This document shows positions 48,155-61,242 of a DNA stretch of 64,000 nucleotides, piece after piece. Source of the DNA: Tetrahymena thermophila SB210 (Eukaryota; Ciliophora; Oligohymenophorea; Hymenostomatida; Tetrahymenidae). The notes under the pieces were generated by a model. The model was not told the origin of the DNA, made no database searches, and worked only from the letters and a program-made list of their open reading frames with translations. A program made the position numbers and the translations under genes. The stretch covers positions 248,001 to 312,000 of the forward strand of contig NW_002476433.1 in NCBI RefSeq assembly GCF_000189635.1, written 5' to 3'. The first letter of the stretch is position 1. Each line of letters starts with the position of its first letter.

Positions 48155-51100
48155 TTTCTAATATTCTTCATAAAATATTTAAGGATTTACAGGTTTTTCA
48201 ATGAATGCATTTGCTCCTTTTTTTAAATATAAAATCGGTTAGATAAAAGTTAATGGAATTACTTAATAAAAAATTTAGAGAATTTGTAAAAATAATATTG
48301 AAAAAATAAATAAATTTATTTGTTTGATTAATTGTTTACCTGCAATTATAATTTTGTTTTTTTCTTAAGCTGAAGATGCTGTTACAAATATTATATATGG
48401 AGGATGCTCCTATAAGAATTCTAATTATCTTATCATGACAGTAGCTTATAAGCCATCAAGGACAGGCATTTACCAATCCATTAAAATTAAATCGTATGTA
48501 AATCCATATTATAAATGTAAATCTTATATTTTTTAAATAGCTATTTAACCATTTTCTGCTTTGTCAATAAGCTCAATTCCATGGACGTTTTTTAATAATG
48601 ATTCGAGAACACATTAATTGAAAAAATTATCATCTACAATTAAAATTCTTTTATTAGGAATTTACATAAAATGCTCTTTTAAATTATTGGTATTATGATC
48701 AAACTCAGGTATAACGTATTACTCTTATTCGATAGATATATATTCAGCATGGGAATCTCCTAGATTTGTTATATTATTTTTAGTGTTATTGCTTACACTG
48801 TTACGAAAGTTATTGCAATTTTGTATATTAATTGAGTTACTATCACAAATCTAAGAGCATTCCTGCTACTTAAAATCATTTAACCCATTAATTTAATTGC
48901 CTTATAACTCATTTGATGGCTCTGGAGAAAATACTAGATTTTCTCTATTCATGACTTCTTAGAAGCCACTTAATGGATTATTTTGATTTGGTTTGTCTAA
49001 CTTACTTTAAGGAGTTTCCTCATAATTGATGGAGTCTATTTATGAGGATTAGTTATCTATATGTTATCTTATTTACTAGAAGAGTTACTTCTGGTTATTT
49101 TCTTAAAATAATTATAAAATTCCTGAAGAATGAAATTCATTGAAGTCATGGGAAATTTGGTGCTTTTGATTATTGCTATTATTACTGCCTAAGTTTTTGT
49201 TAAAATCAAGATTATAAGTGTTTATTGATCTTTCACTTGGAGCCTAAATAAGATTCTAACTTATTGTGAGGATATTTTTATTATTAAATTTTAAGTTGTT
49301 AGAAAAGTTATTTTGTGTGGGTTTTTCTTCATTCAAAACGATGCTACAAACATGTTCTCGATTAGTATTAGGAATATCATCAATAATTTATAAAGGAGAA
49401 TCATTCTGATTAATTTTATTTTAAACCAAAATGTTATCTTTTTAAGATTATTCATCGTTTTTTATATTTTTAACTTATAAATTATTTTGTATGAAAATCC
49501 TTTTAGGCAATTAGTCAAAGCTCTGAATAGAATTGCGGAGGTTAGCTTTTTTATGCTTTTTAAATGTCGGAGATTATAGAAACAATGATTTATTGGCATT
49601 AAATGGCTAGGAATTTTAACCAGCTAAGCTATGACTGCTTTCTTTTATTTTATTATATAATAAATTAATCCCAGACACTTGCATATTATTTTTTTATTAT
49701 TATATATCGCGCGCAGATTAAGCATCAGAAAAATAATTTTCGTTTTTAATTTTACTATTTAGTTCAAATTGATTTTTTATATAAATTTGAAAACTAAATG
49801 TAGATCCTTTACCAAGTTAGCTTTCTACTTCTATATTCTCCGATGGCCCTAAAAATCCTATTATATTTCTACAAATTACAAGTCCTAATCCAACACCTAT
49901 TATTTAAAAAAATATATTATTAGATTCAAAACTTATAAAATTTTCATTTCAAAAAAATAAAAAATATCATTGACGCGTCAAAGTCTAAAAAAAACAAAAA
50001 TAGCAAAGAAGAAAATTAATTTTTGGATTTTATCTGAATAAATGGATTTTTATTATTTAATTAATTATAAATGGCATTAATTAATATTTCATTCATGAAT
50101 AAAGAGTGTAAATATTTGCCTGTTTTTAAAAAAATAATTCATGGATTTGAAAAAATGAGTAGATATGCAAAATAGATTCAAATGTTACTCCCTTTTTTAT
50201 GAAATAAATAACAAAAAAAGAAGTGTATCATAATTTTTTAAAATTCGTAATATTATTTAGTGGCAATTATTTAAGAATCTAATTTATTAAATTTCATGCT
50301 TGTTTGGATGCATGATAAAAGTGATATCATTGAAATTTTTTTTAATTTAATTTTTCTCTTTCTTGTAATTATTAAAATGTAAAATAAATACAATCTATTA
50401 GATTCAGATTACAGCTGGTACAATTTACTCTATTTAGGCACAGCTCAAAAACTCTGGTAATAATTTTAACAATTTTTTTCATTGAAAATATGTATTTGGA
50501 ATTTCATTAAATTTAATATAATTTCTTGAAAAAATAGGATTTATTTACGAGATCAAAATACATTAATCTATGCTTTGATAAAAACTGAAAAATAATGTAT
50601 TTTTTATTTTTGGTTTAAGCTGCTAAAATGTTTGAAAATTGGGATAATTAAAGAAATATTGTATTTTTATCAAATAAGGCAAAATAAAATATCGTCCTAA
50701 TTTATTAGGAAAATTTAATGATCACTTCAGTACTAATGTCTGATATTTTTGATTAAAATTGATAAGAAGTGAATCTTAAGATAATCATAGAAATAAGTAT
50801 TAAATCTTATGGTGATTGTTGGAGGCAATACATTTATTTGGAAAATTTTAATTTATCTAAGATTAATCAATATAAATAAGCAGTGGGAATAAATTATATT
50901 TTGGTAAAATAGAAGGTTGTTTGTAAAATTATTAAAAAGAGAAAGGACTCTTTCCATCAATAATTAATTATTCATTCTTTCTTTAGATTGATGTAATCTT
51001 AAAATTTACCATGAATATCGCTGTCTGTGTTTTCGTATAGCTAGAAAAGTTTATGCTTAGTGTTTTCATCCATTCCTTCCCCAGAGTCTTTCACAGAAAC

Positions 51101-54100
51101 AACAAGAACATCCTAATTTACTTCACTTTTTTGAATAACTACCTTGCAATATCCCTTAGGAGTATATTTAAGTGAGTTACAAATCATATTTATGAGCACT
51201 TACTTAATGCGCTTTTAATCATTATAAATGGATATAGAACTTTGATCTTAGAATTGAGAAAAATCAAGTTAAAATTAGAGCTTCTTCTACTCAAATGTCT
51301 TTTGAAATACCTCTTTAATCTCAAGGAGCAACTATCTTAGATCGAAGTAATCAGAATTTAATCTAAAATTATTAATTTTGATGGCCGAATAATCTAAAAT
51401 ATCATCAATAACACTTGTAAGGATTTTTGTACTAAAAAGTATCTAATTTAAATTCTCTATGTGTCTTATTACTTACTACTTTTTTTCTTTGTAATTGTGT
51501 TTTACACTGCTATTGTTATTGCTATTAAAATTCTAATAATTGTTAATCATCAAACTATTTTAGCCAAACAATTCTGATACTCCACTTTTATATGGAGGAA
51601 CTAAATGCTGTATTCCATTTACTGGAGGTATATTTTAGCTCGAACCATAACTTATCAGTTGATGTTCTTGAGGACTTAATTATATTAAAGCTAGTGATTG
51701 ATGAATGTTATTAATATTTTGATTGTTCTATTTTAATAATTTTAGATGGAGCGATTTCTGTTTTGTTTTGAAATATTGTATCATATCCTCTAAAATAATT
51801 GTCATTCCATTTAAAGGTGTTTTTAAATCATGAGAGACCGTTTTGAGTAGCGAATACTTAAATGTTTCAACTTCTTATAATTTATCTTCAAGTATTTTTT
51901 CGCTATGAGAGTTCTTATTAATAAGCAGGAATACAACATTGTCTCCTTACCATACTCCATCTACAAATTAAACATAAATTCTCTTTTTCATATCACTTCT
52001 ATCATCTATTTAATAGCAATTAACCGTTTCTCTACAGTCTTCATTTTCTTCATCAATATCTTGATTATTTTTTTATGTATGTTTTTGAGGAAAGCAAAGT
52101 CTTTGTTTAACATAATCAAAAATAGTTTAAATACTATTTCTATTTTTTTCTTCTAATTTATATGTTTCGTCTAGCGCTACTATGGAAGGATTCTTTTATA
52201 TTTATTGATTTTATTTTTCTAAATCATTTGTTTAAATTTATTCTGTCTATGCAAGAATATGTCTATTAGTTGTAGGGTTAGAAAACTCATCATTTTATCC
52301 ATCATTACTTGTTTATGGTGGGTTTATATTGATAAATTTACTCTTTACAATATTGTTATTAGCACTTGAAAAATTAAATGAACTGCTTTTGTTATTTATA
52401 TTTAATAATTATTTATTTTAAGTCAGGATATGTTAAAAGGAGTATAATGGTCTATTCGAGTCAGGATCTTCTGGCGATAGGATATTTTTAGAAGATAACT
52501 AAACTGTGTGGTTACTATTCTAAAATATCTTGTTATCTGTTTAGCTTAGCAACGGCTTCCTGTGTAAATTTAAGTTAGAAAATAATAAATTCTAGTGATT
52601 TTCTTCCTTCAATGGACTATTTTAATTCTAGGATGTAGTTTGATTCATATTATGATTAGAAAAGACTATCTGGTTAGTAAGATGTAATTTACTAATTTTA
52701 GGTGTGTCTTGTTGAGACTAAGAAGGAATTTTTAATATTGATGTGAACTATTTATCATCTTTGTTCAAGTTAATCGCTTGTTGCTAAGAATTTTGGATAT
52801 TTGTCTGATGGTTATTTGTATAATTGTAATTTTTATTACCTTTTGGAGATTGAGCAAAAATAGGATCTTTTATGAGATTCATGCGCTTAAGTGATTTCGA
52901 TATAATATGATACAATTATTGTTCATTCTAAAAAATTTCGTTCTTGCTAATCGTGCTGGTGTTTGTCATATATTTATTTATAGTTTTTTTAGTGTTTTAG
53001 CTTTACGCTTAGATATTTCTTTAGCTGTGAGAAATTCTATGTTCGGGTGAATGTGGAGAAGCATTTGAAACAGCAAAATTATCAAGAAAGAATTGATTGC
53101 AATAGGATACTTTGAAATCGTGTGAATTTAAGAGAGAAGGCATGGAAGAAGAATAGGTTGAATTAGATGATGATTGAGGCTATTTTCTTAAATTTTTAAG
53201 AAGAGTTTCTTCATGAAGAGTACCATTTTTTTAATTTTTTGTACAGTTTGTTTTAGTTTAAGAGTTTGAAGGTGGTGGAGAAGAAATTATTTAGTTGGTT
53301 TGAAATAATTATTAGGTGTTTTTATCTGTTTTTTTAAAATATTTTAGACAGCGAAAAGGATAGCATAAGATTGAGCACAAATTTTAAGAGCATTTCTTGA
53401 ATATTGAGTTGTTTTGTATTTATGTTGAGGACTAATTTTCTTAAGTAGATTATTCTTATGATCTAAATAAGCTTAATACTTAACAGAATATAGAGGATTC
53501 TTTGTTTGGAGGGTTTGTCTTTTTGATGATTATCAATCCCATTGGGATGATCTATTCAATCAGATTAATTAATTCAATATATGTGGTAGCATAGAATTTT
53601 TTTTCGCGTCTGAGAATAAAGTAGAATAACAAAGGATAGAGAAACGCTATAATTTAAGTAATAGAAAAGAATTTATTGAAGAAGTAAATATATACAGAGA
53701 TGTTAGAAATGTAAATTATAGCAGCTGAGATATACCAGTTGTTGTAAAACATTATGCTGCTCATTAAAATCAAAAACTAAAAGTTATAAATCTTTTGAAA
53801 CCGATTGCTATTATGGCTCTCCTTATCTTCTTTAGATTTATGGTGACCATCAAAGTTTTCATCACTTGAGAACGAGTACTAGTTATATAAATATATAGCT
53901 AAAACAATTAAATAGAGAGATCTTAGTAGAAAGATTATAATTGGCCTATTAGGAACAAAGCATATCACTAGTAAAAAGAATGCCAAAATAACACTGCCTA
54001 CTATTATATAAAAGAGAGAAGGATTTTCAATATACTCCTCTAAGTAGAGTAATCCTATAAAAAATAGCAAAACATACAAAATGTTGTTTTCAAAGTATTG

Positions 54101-54268
54101 AGACTAATTTTAGAATCTTTATTCCATTTATTAATCCTTTATCTTCAGTGTAAACCAATGCATGTAATTTAATTTATCTTTCTCTTTTTTTTTGAAGTTT
54201 TAAAGTTCATTATTGTGATCATTTTTATTTTACTGTGTTTAATTATTTTCGCAACCAGTGGCATCCAT
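48101..54268 (-). CDS. Hybrid histidine kinase with receiver domain (1,643 aa)
   Basis: Two-component phosphorelay sensor. Model: exons 54268..51010, 49896..48340 and 48216..48101; introns of 1,113 and 123 nt; frames join exactly. The N-terminus (MDATGCENNQ) precedes five or six membrane segments (about residues 65-260) and a long S/N/Q-rich linker. Kinase core: H-box VSHDLKTPLNGM with His813, a Q/N-rich insertion, N-box QVLINMICNSLKYTPKG, D-box VKDSGEGM, and G-box GVGLGLVICRNIIG, then GKGSTFSFQI. After another low-complexity linker comes the receiver: ILIVDDNFFNQ, phosphoacceptor Asp1560 in LMDWQMPVLDG, VTASSA, and the conserved Lys in FIEKPV. All catalytic residues are present, so autophosphorylation and transfer to Asp1560 are expected. 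No sensor domain is recognisable apart from the membrane region. A downstream HPt partner is not in this window. Confidence 0.92.
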
Positions 54269-57200
54269 GAAGTAATAAATAACTAAATTATCCAATAAGT
54301 TCCTCTTTAAAGTAGGGATTGATTTGCTTGAAAGAGTAAGAAAAAGAAAGAATAGAAAATATAAGTAGTTGAGCCTACAGCGATATTTGAATCTTGCTCA
54401 AAATATGAATTCTGGGCTTAACCCTTGCTTAAAAATATGATTTTGCTGTATCTTATCCTTTTCAATTACTCTTGTTTACTTTCTTCTTTTGATATTCAAC
54501 TAAACAAACCTTTTTAATTAATTACTTATCTTCTTTTTTTACTTGTTTTTTTCACTTTTTATCAAAAAATTTTACAAAAACTTTATAAGCTATCAAACAA
54601 AAAATTAAAGTATCATTTATGCATTTATGGATGGATGTATCTACGAATGTACGCATGATTAATATTTCTTGATTATTTTTATCAAGTAGTAGTTAATCAG
54701 TATTCTAAGTAATCGTTATTTAGATATTTTTTAATGAAGGTATAAATCAGTGATAGCAATCAAATATTTTTAATAAGGCAGGACTAAATAAATAAATAAA
54801 TCAATCAATCAACTCTTTTTATCTTTTTTTCAAGTTTAAAATTTTACTAATGATATAAATATAATATGCAATCTTATAATAGCAAAACAAAGCATCATAA
54901 GAATAGTATCTGTCTTTCAACTTATTAATTAATATTTTATTTCTAAAATATTTTTGTTTGAAAAATTCATACAGTGATTAAGTAATCATAATATCATAAT
55001 TATAGTTTATGAAAACTTTTTTACTTTAGATTACTGTTATATTTAAGGGTATCTAAATTATGCATTTATTTATATGGTTTTGTTTTTATCTTTAAGGACA
55101 AAAATAAAAAAAGATCCTGCATTTCAAAAATTTTTTATTAAATTTTACATAAAAATTAGGTTCGCTAACTTCAATTAATTTTTTTAATATGTTTGTTTGG
55201 TTCTTTTCCTTTTATTTACTCTTTAAAAAAAATATTTGGGGAATTAACAAAAAATTTGATATCTTGAAATTGTATATTCAATTGCTGTTAATCATATTAT
55301 TTAATAATGTAAAACATTCTTTAATAATATATTCATTTTTAAAGTGTAAGCAAGATCAATTAATCGATTGATCAATCTATCAATCTTTTATCTTTTGCTT
55401 TTGTAAATTATTAAATATATAAAAATAAAAAGTGTATCAAATATTTAGAAATCAAAGTCTATATTTAATAATTGATTATCTTATTTGTTTAAAAATAGAC
55501 AAAAGCTAATCTCATAGCCAACTAATATTTTATTATTAAGTATTTATTTCAATAAATATTTTCTATCTGAATAACTACTTAAATAGGCTAATCTCAATTG
55601 ACAAATAAAATCTTTTAATGTTTTATTTTATTTTGTGAAGTTTAAATTTTTTATTTTCAGTTATTTCACTTTGTTTACCAGTAATAGGCTGATTGTTTCA
55701 GGCTTAATTTTTTGATTTAATTGATTCATGCATTTATTGTAAATTAAATTAATATTGAATTTATTGCTTTTTAGATCAGTTTTAATCATATTTTTCAATC
55801 CTAATTTTTTAATTAAGTAATTCGAGCTTTGAAATATCTGCCTTACATCATAAATTAAAGTCATTAGTGATAAATATAAGTCAGTGTATTTCTTTTAATG
55901 TTCTTTAACTGAATAAAAAAATAAACTGGATTATACTTGCTAATTTTTAAATTTCTCAATTATTTTACCTTAAAATACTGAATATAAAGAATGCCAAGAA
56001 TTATTTAGTGTGAACTATTCGTAAATATGTTATTTTATCCTTAAATTAAATAAATTAAAATTTTTAATTAATAGTTTACCAAAATTTTGATTAAATAAAA
56101 TATCAAAAATTATAAATAGTAAATTTAAAAATGAGCATCAGGCATTAGAGCATAGCTACTTTCGAATTTAAATAGACTTAATTTCATAGTAAAATGATTA
56201 AATAATTTTTTAAAAACTATTTTTTATGTAAAAAACTAACAATTGTTTGATCAAGTAATTTTTAATTATTCTTAAATAATTAAATGGATGTTAATTGGAT
56301 GAGTTGATTCTTGTAGAATTTATAATAAAGTCCAAAATTATATTAAATTTGATTTAAATAAATAAATAATCTAAATATTATTAATTATTTATCTAATTTT
56401 TTTAAAAAAATTGCTATTATTTTTGTATATAAGTTACCTAAAAATGTAATTACAAATTACATAAATGTTTATTATAATATTAATATTGAACTGTTTAATA
56501 ATTAAATTTATTGTCTAATTTTACTAATTAAATCTTTAATTTTATGTCTTTAAAATGTTTAATAATAATTTTAATTTTTTCATTTGAAATATTTTGAACT
56601 TTGTTTGGAAAATATTTATTCTATTTTTTGTTACTAAAAAAAAATAATTTTAACAAAATAAGTAGCAACTATTAACTTGAGTAAAAGAAATTATTTTATT
56701 TTTTTTATTAACAATATAAGAAATAAATAATCAAAATAATAGGATTTAATCTCCAATTTTTTTATTATATTTCTACTAACATGAATAAAAAACATAAATT
56801 ATTTTATTTCAAAAAGAATTTATTAGTAAATTTTAATTAAAAATGATTTAAAATAAATACTTGAATATAAATTATTCTTCTTTAGATTTAGTTTATCATT
56901 GAAAAATTATTTTATTTATCAATTAAAATTCAACTATGAAAATTAATTTACAATTTACTTAAGTAGATTTTTTGGCTATTATAAAAATTAAGAAAAGAAT
57001 AATTTATTTTCAAGTTTTGATTTAATAAAATAAAAGTTCATTAAAATTTACTCAAACTAAATTATTTTTTCATAATTAAATCATTTATTATTATTCAATT
57101 TAATATAAGAATTATATTTTCTTTGTTATTTTTCTTTAATATTAATGAATCATAAAGAAACTTTATTTTTAATTTAAAATTTTTAACCATTAACATTATA

Positions 57201-57392
57201 CTTTTTATTAAAAGGTGTTTGGTTATGTTATTCGAAAGTGAAAATTCTGTATAAAAAGCAAAATTCTTATCTATAAAAAGTGTATAAGAACAAATTTGGT
57301 AAAATAATCTATAAAAAAAATTAAAAAAATATTAAATCAAAAAGCATACACAAAAATTTAAAAATAACTGAGAAGAAATAAGCTAAAAACAG
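54269..57392. other. Intergenic, no secure gene
   Basis: About 3.1 kb of A+T-rich DNA between divergently oriented genes. A minus-strand frame starting at 55864 (MTLIYDVRQIFQSSNY...) reads through TAA as Gln and has a fairly protein-like first 65 residues, but no recognised domain, paralogue or clear exon ends; I do not call it. Confidence 0.5.
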
Positions 57393-59631
57393 ATGTTTAT
57401 TTAGAAAATTGATCTATTTTCATCATAATTTAATTTTAATGTCAATGAAAAACATATGAAAAGAAGTACTCTGATAGGAGCTTTTCTTTCTATTTTAGTT
57501 ATTATTGCTAGTTTAACATACTTTGTTTACGTTCTTAAGTAGTATCTGACTAACTAAATAGAACCTAATTATAGATCTCAAAGCTTAATAGCTGACTACT
57601 AACTTGATATACCCTTAAGTAGTGACTTGATTGGGTTTAAATTTGATTATGGAAATAATTACGAGTTAGAAAATTAAAAGGATAAGACTTACATTGTTTA
57701 ATTGGCCTTCTTTTATTATCTTAGTAAGGATTAACACAAATTTATACCCCTAGATATAATAGACTGCACTAGTCCTCATCTCTAAGGATTTAAATGCTTA
57801 GATTTTACTAAACTTTCTAACTATACCTTGACACTTGACTCCCAAATTAACTTGCAATCTTAGATATAGATTTTAACTTACGGATGTAGAGATATTGATG
57901 AGCTTAAAAAAACAGTGCCTGACAATTGCGCAGAATAATCAGAGATAGACAAAATTGTTAATGGTGTAAATGCAGGTTAGAGATTTAAACTCTACACCTC
58001 CCAATACAATCCAACTACTGAAGTGACTTAAGTAAGCTACAGGAATATAGTTGTTTATACATACTCTATTTAATCAATTGCTACTATCTTAAGTACTTAG
58101 ATTTAAACCACTACGATAAAGAAAGGATTAATAGTTTAATCCTCAGAAACTTTTTCTTCTCCTATTTCATATGATTAAGTAAGTCAATAAGTTGATAGAT
58201 AGTATGCACTTTCAACAGGAATAGGCCCATTTAGCATTGGAATGTTACAAGTTGAAGAAGTTGTTTAATAAATTCAAATTCAATACTCGACTTTACCTTA
58301 AATACTTGCTTTGGTGAATAGTATTTTTGCGTTTTTAATGCTCATAGGAATTATTGGTCGCTACGCTTCTTAAAAATCTATTCAAAAAGACTTTTTTATG
58401 TTATTTTTAAAGACAATCTATCAAGATTATTATTTAAAAAACCTTATTACTTTTAATTTTTTTAATGATTAATCTGAATAAGAGTTAAACTTAGAAAAGA
58501 ATCAATAAAAATCAGAGGAGAAAAAAAGATAAGAAGACGAAGAAGTTGATGAGATCTATCAAAAATATGATAAGCCTATATTTGTCCCTGCCTTTCGTAA
58601 TAAATTTAAAAATAGTGTTGACTTAGAATAATCAAATTCTATTACTCAAGCAAAAAACTTTACATTAAAGTCAATATAATAATCAAATGCTCTAACAACT
58701 CAAGATTAAAAAGAAGTTGTAACTGAATATATTAGCACTTAAAAACCTTTAAATGAGAGCAAATAAGAAGATAATCTAGATAAAATACTAAATTTACAAT
58801 AAGACTCTGTAATTGAAAAATAAGGCTTTAACTAGGATAGCCCATAGGGTAAAGATGTGATCAACTAATTCTCTTGTTCCCAAATATTAAATGTAACTAA
58901 ATCAATCAATAGATCTAATTCTAGCTTCTTTTATAGCTCGCAGCTAAGAAAGAATCGCCAAAGTGAAATACAAAACCAAGAGTCTAATCTGATTTTGTAA
59001 AAGCTTAAGACCATTCAAGACTAAAATATTTCAAATAAAATTGAGGATATCATTTTCAAAAAAAAGTAAAAAAATATTTTATAATTTAAGATTTTACATC
59101 CTATTTTTATCATAAAAAACAAACAGATACTTTAAAAAAGAAAACCAAAACAAAAATTAATATAAAAATAATCAAACAATGAAGAGAGTTGAGCAATAAA
59201 TTCAAAAAGAACTGAATATATTAAATTTTGTGAAGGATATTTTATTCTTAAAGAAAGCTGTATTGATGATGTTAAGTCAAGAATAACTGGCTGCTCTTTA
59301 AGTTATTAGTTGCTCATAACAATTTTTAGACTTGAATTTAAATGATAACTTTGAAAGTGTTAAGTAGTTAGGTAATATTTTGTTTTTTTATTTAATTTAT
59401 CAATTATTTTTTTTCATCAAAAAATGAAATAATTGAATAAAGTTTTGTAATATAAATAAAGAATAATAACATAGTTTGAGTCATTATGAAAAATCGTTTG
59501 CTTTGATGGAAAATGAAAAATTTTAGCTAGCGTATTTAAATGATTTCTTAGCTAAGTGCTAAAATAATGATAACTTAAGCTTACTGGATTTAAAAATAAT
59601 ATAAACTCTTAAAAAATGTCATATTAATTGA
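57393..59631 (+). CDS. Two-pass membrane protein, tandem copy 1 (675 aa)
   Basis: Member of a ciliate putative transmembrane-protein family; function unknown. Model join(57393..59065,59187..59371,59462..59631). The N-terminus MFIQKIDLFSSQFNFNVN precedes membrane segment 1 (STLIGAFLSILVIIASLTYF, about 28-50). An ectodomain of about 240 residues follows with cysteines in CTSPHLQGFKCLDF and YGCRDIDEL...DNCAEQ. Segment 2 is at about 308-330 (ALVNSIFAFLMLIGIIGRYA); then comes a long charged, Q/S-rich cytosolic tail with an E/D/K-rich stretch. Exon 2 (VKDILFLKKAVLMMLSQEQL) and exon 3 (LSHYEKSFALMENEKFQLAY) are conserved in the paralogue, and both copies use the same phase 2 and phase 1 splice points. 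The 121-nt and 90-nt introns were placed by requiring both copies to stay in frame. Confidence 0.8.
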
Positions 59632-59904
59632 TATTATTTGTCTATATTTTTGAACGTCTATGTTTTTTTTGTTTCTTAATCTAATTTAGTTTTCAAAAAA
59701 TATATTTACAATTGTAATTGCTTAATACAAAACAAACGTGATTTTTAAAAATAATAAGGTAATTATTTATATCAAATAAGAAAGTTGATTTAATTATGAA
59801 AAAGTAACTATTATCTAATCAATTTTAATTTATTATAATTATTATTAATTTACCATATGTTTACATCAATGTAAATTTTACAATAATAATAATTTATTCT
59901 TCCT

Positions 59905-60400
59905 TATTTGCTCTTAAAGGTTGAAATTATACTAGGAGCATTATCATGTGCTATACAGGTTACTTGTCCAGTTGTAATTCCTCATTTAGTAAAAGATTTT
60001 TAGATCAATTTCAAAATATTATCACCTGTAAGAGCGTCATTATAGGCTTGTAAGCTTAATGCGATTATACCTAAGAAGTTCTTCATCTAAAAAATGAACA
60101 TTAAAACTCTAAAATTAAGCATATGAATGTTCTTCCCATCAACTGCACGTTCATGTTAGTGCACATTTGAGTATAACAATTCTTTTCTAAATATTTTTTA
60201 GTTTCTATCTTGTTAACTCATAAATTTATGGTATCTTTGTCTAGCTAATATAATCTTGATGGAATTTTATACATATGTTCAATAATGTACATAATGCTTT
60301 TAAAACCATTATCTTCTACAAAAGAGTATGGCTAACAATCTTAAATAATCATTATAGCTATGGCATCTGTAAACTTGAAAAAGCTACTTATATATTTATT
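59905..60400 (-). mobile_element. Decayed hAT-family transposase fragment
   Basis: On the minus strand, pieces of a hAT (BED-type) transposase are readable in order but in different frames: FKFTDAIAIMIIQDCQPYSF followed by VEDNGFK and YKIPSR (about 60385-60255), matching the hAT motif 'D-x2-P-(F/Y)S-x-VE-x2-GF...Y-x2-PSR'; then HSYAQFQSFNVHFLDEELL (about 60140-60085), matching the 'Y..it.HFid..' strand of the catalytic domain; then ALTGDNILKLIQKSF and VTCIAHDNAPSI (about 60040-59925), matching 'T-x-DNA-x-N'. TGA codons and frameshifts separate the blocks and the rest of the protein is missing, so it is dead. No terminal repeats were found. Confidence 0.7.
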
Positions 60401-61242
60401 TATTTATTCTTTTTGTAAATATATTTAAATATTTAATTTAAAAATATTATTTTCCAAATAATAACCTTCCTTATAAAGTTATTTACAATTAAAAAATTTG
60501 AATTTTCATATTAGCTACCCCTGTTCAGATAAATAATTGTTATTTTACATTCAAATTTTGTGAATTATATTTGAATTAGCATAATAAAAAAACATAAATT
60601 ATAAAAATAATAATAGAGTATACTAGTAAATTTTAATTTAACTTCAAATTTAAAGTGCAAATATTTTAATAGCTACATAAAACCTGTTCAATCAGACTAG
60701 TTTAAAGTAAAGTAAAACTAATATATTTATACTATACTTATAATTTACTCTTCCTAAATTAACTTCATTTTGAGTGAAAATTTATGTAATTGAACATAAA
60801 AGTATTAATTCATCAAAATTTATTGAAAAACTTAATAAAAAATAATGATTTATCGAATTCTCTGTAGATTTCTTTTAAATAAAATAAGACTTGATTAAAA
60901 TTATTTAATTTAAATGATTTTTTAGCATTAAATCTCTTATTAATTTTACAATTAAAAAATAAGAATCTTCCTTTTTTCTTTCATATTTTTACCTAAATCA
61001 GTAAATTTGAATTATTTATATATATGTACACATTTTGTGGTTATTTTTTATTAAAGAATTTTAACTATTTAATTAATTTTTTATTAAATAGCAGTTTGGT
61101 TTTGCTATAAACAAATACTGGAGATTATCTTATTTTGTTAAAAAGTTGATAAAAACAAATTTTGTAATCAAATCTAAAAAAAGAATCAACTAAAAAATAC
61201 TCTTAAATTTTAAAATAAGTAAAACATATTAACTATTACCAA
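60401..61242. other. Intergenic, no gene seen
   Basis: A+T-rich DNA between the hAT relic and membrane-protein copy 2. The last tens of bases before 61243 resemble the 5' flank of copy 1. Confidence 0.5.

Noticed and set aside
55661..55864. Minus-strand frame MTLIYDVRQIFQSSNY...
   Set aside because: Protein-like for about 65 residues but with no recognised domain, splice context or paralogue; long open stretches are expected in this composition with TGA as sole stop.
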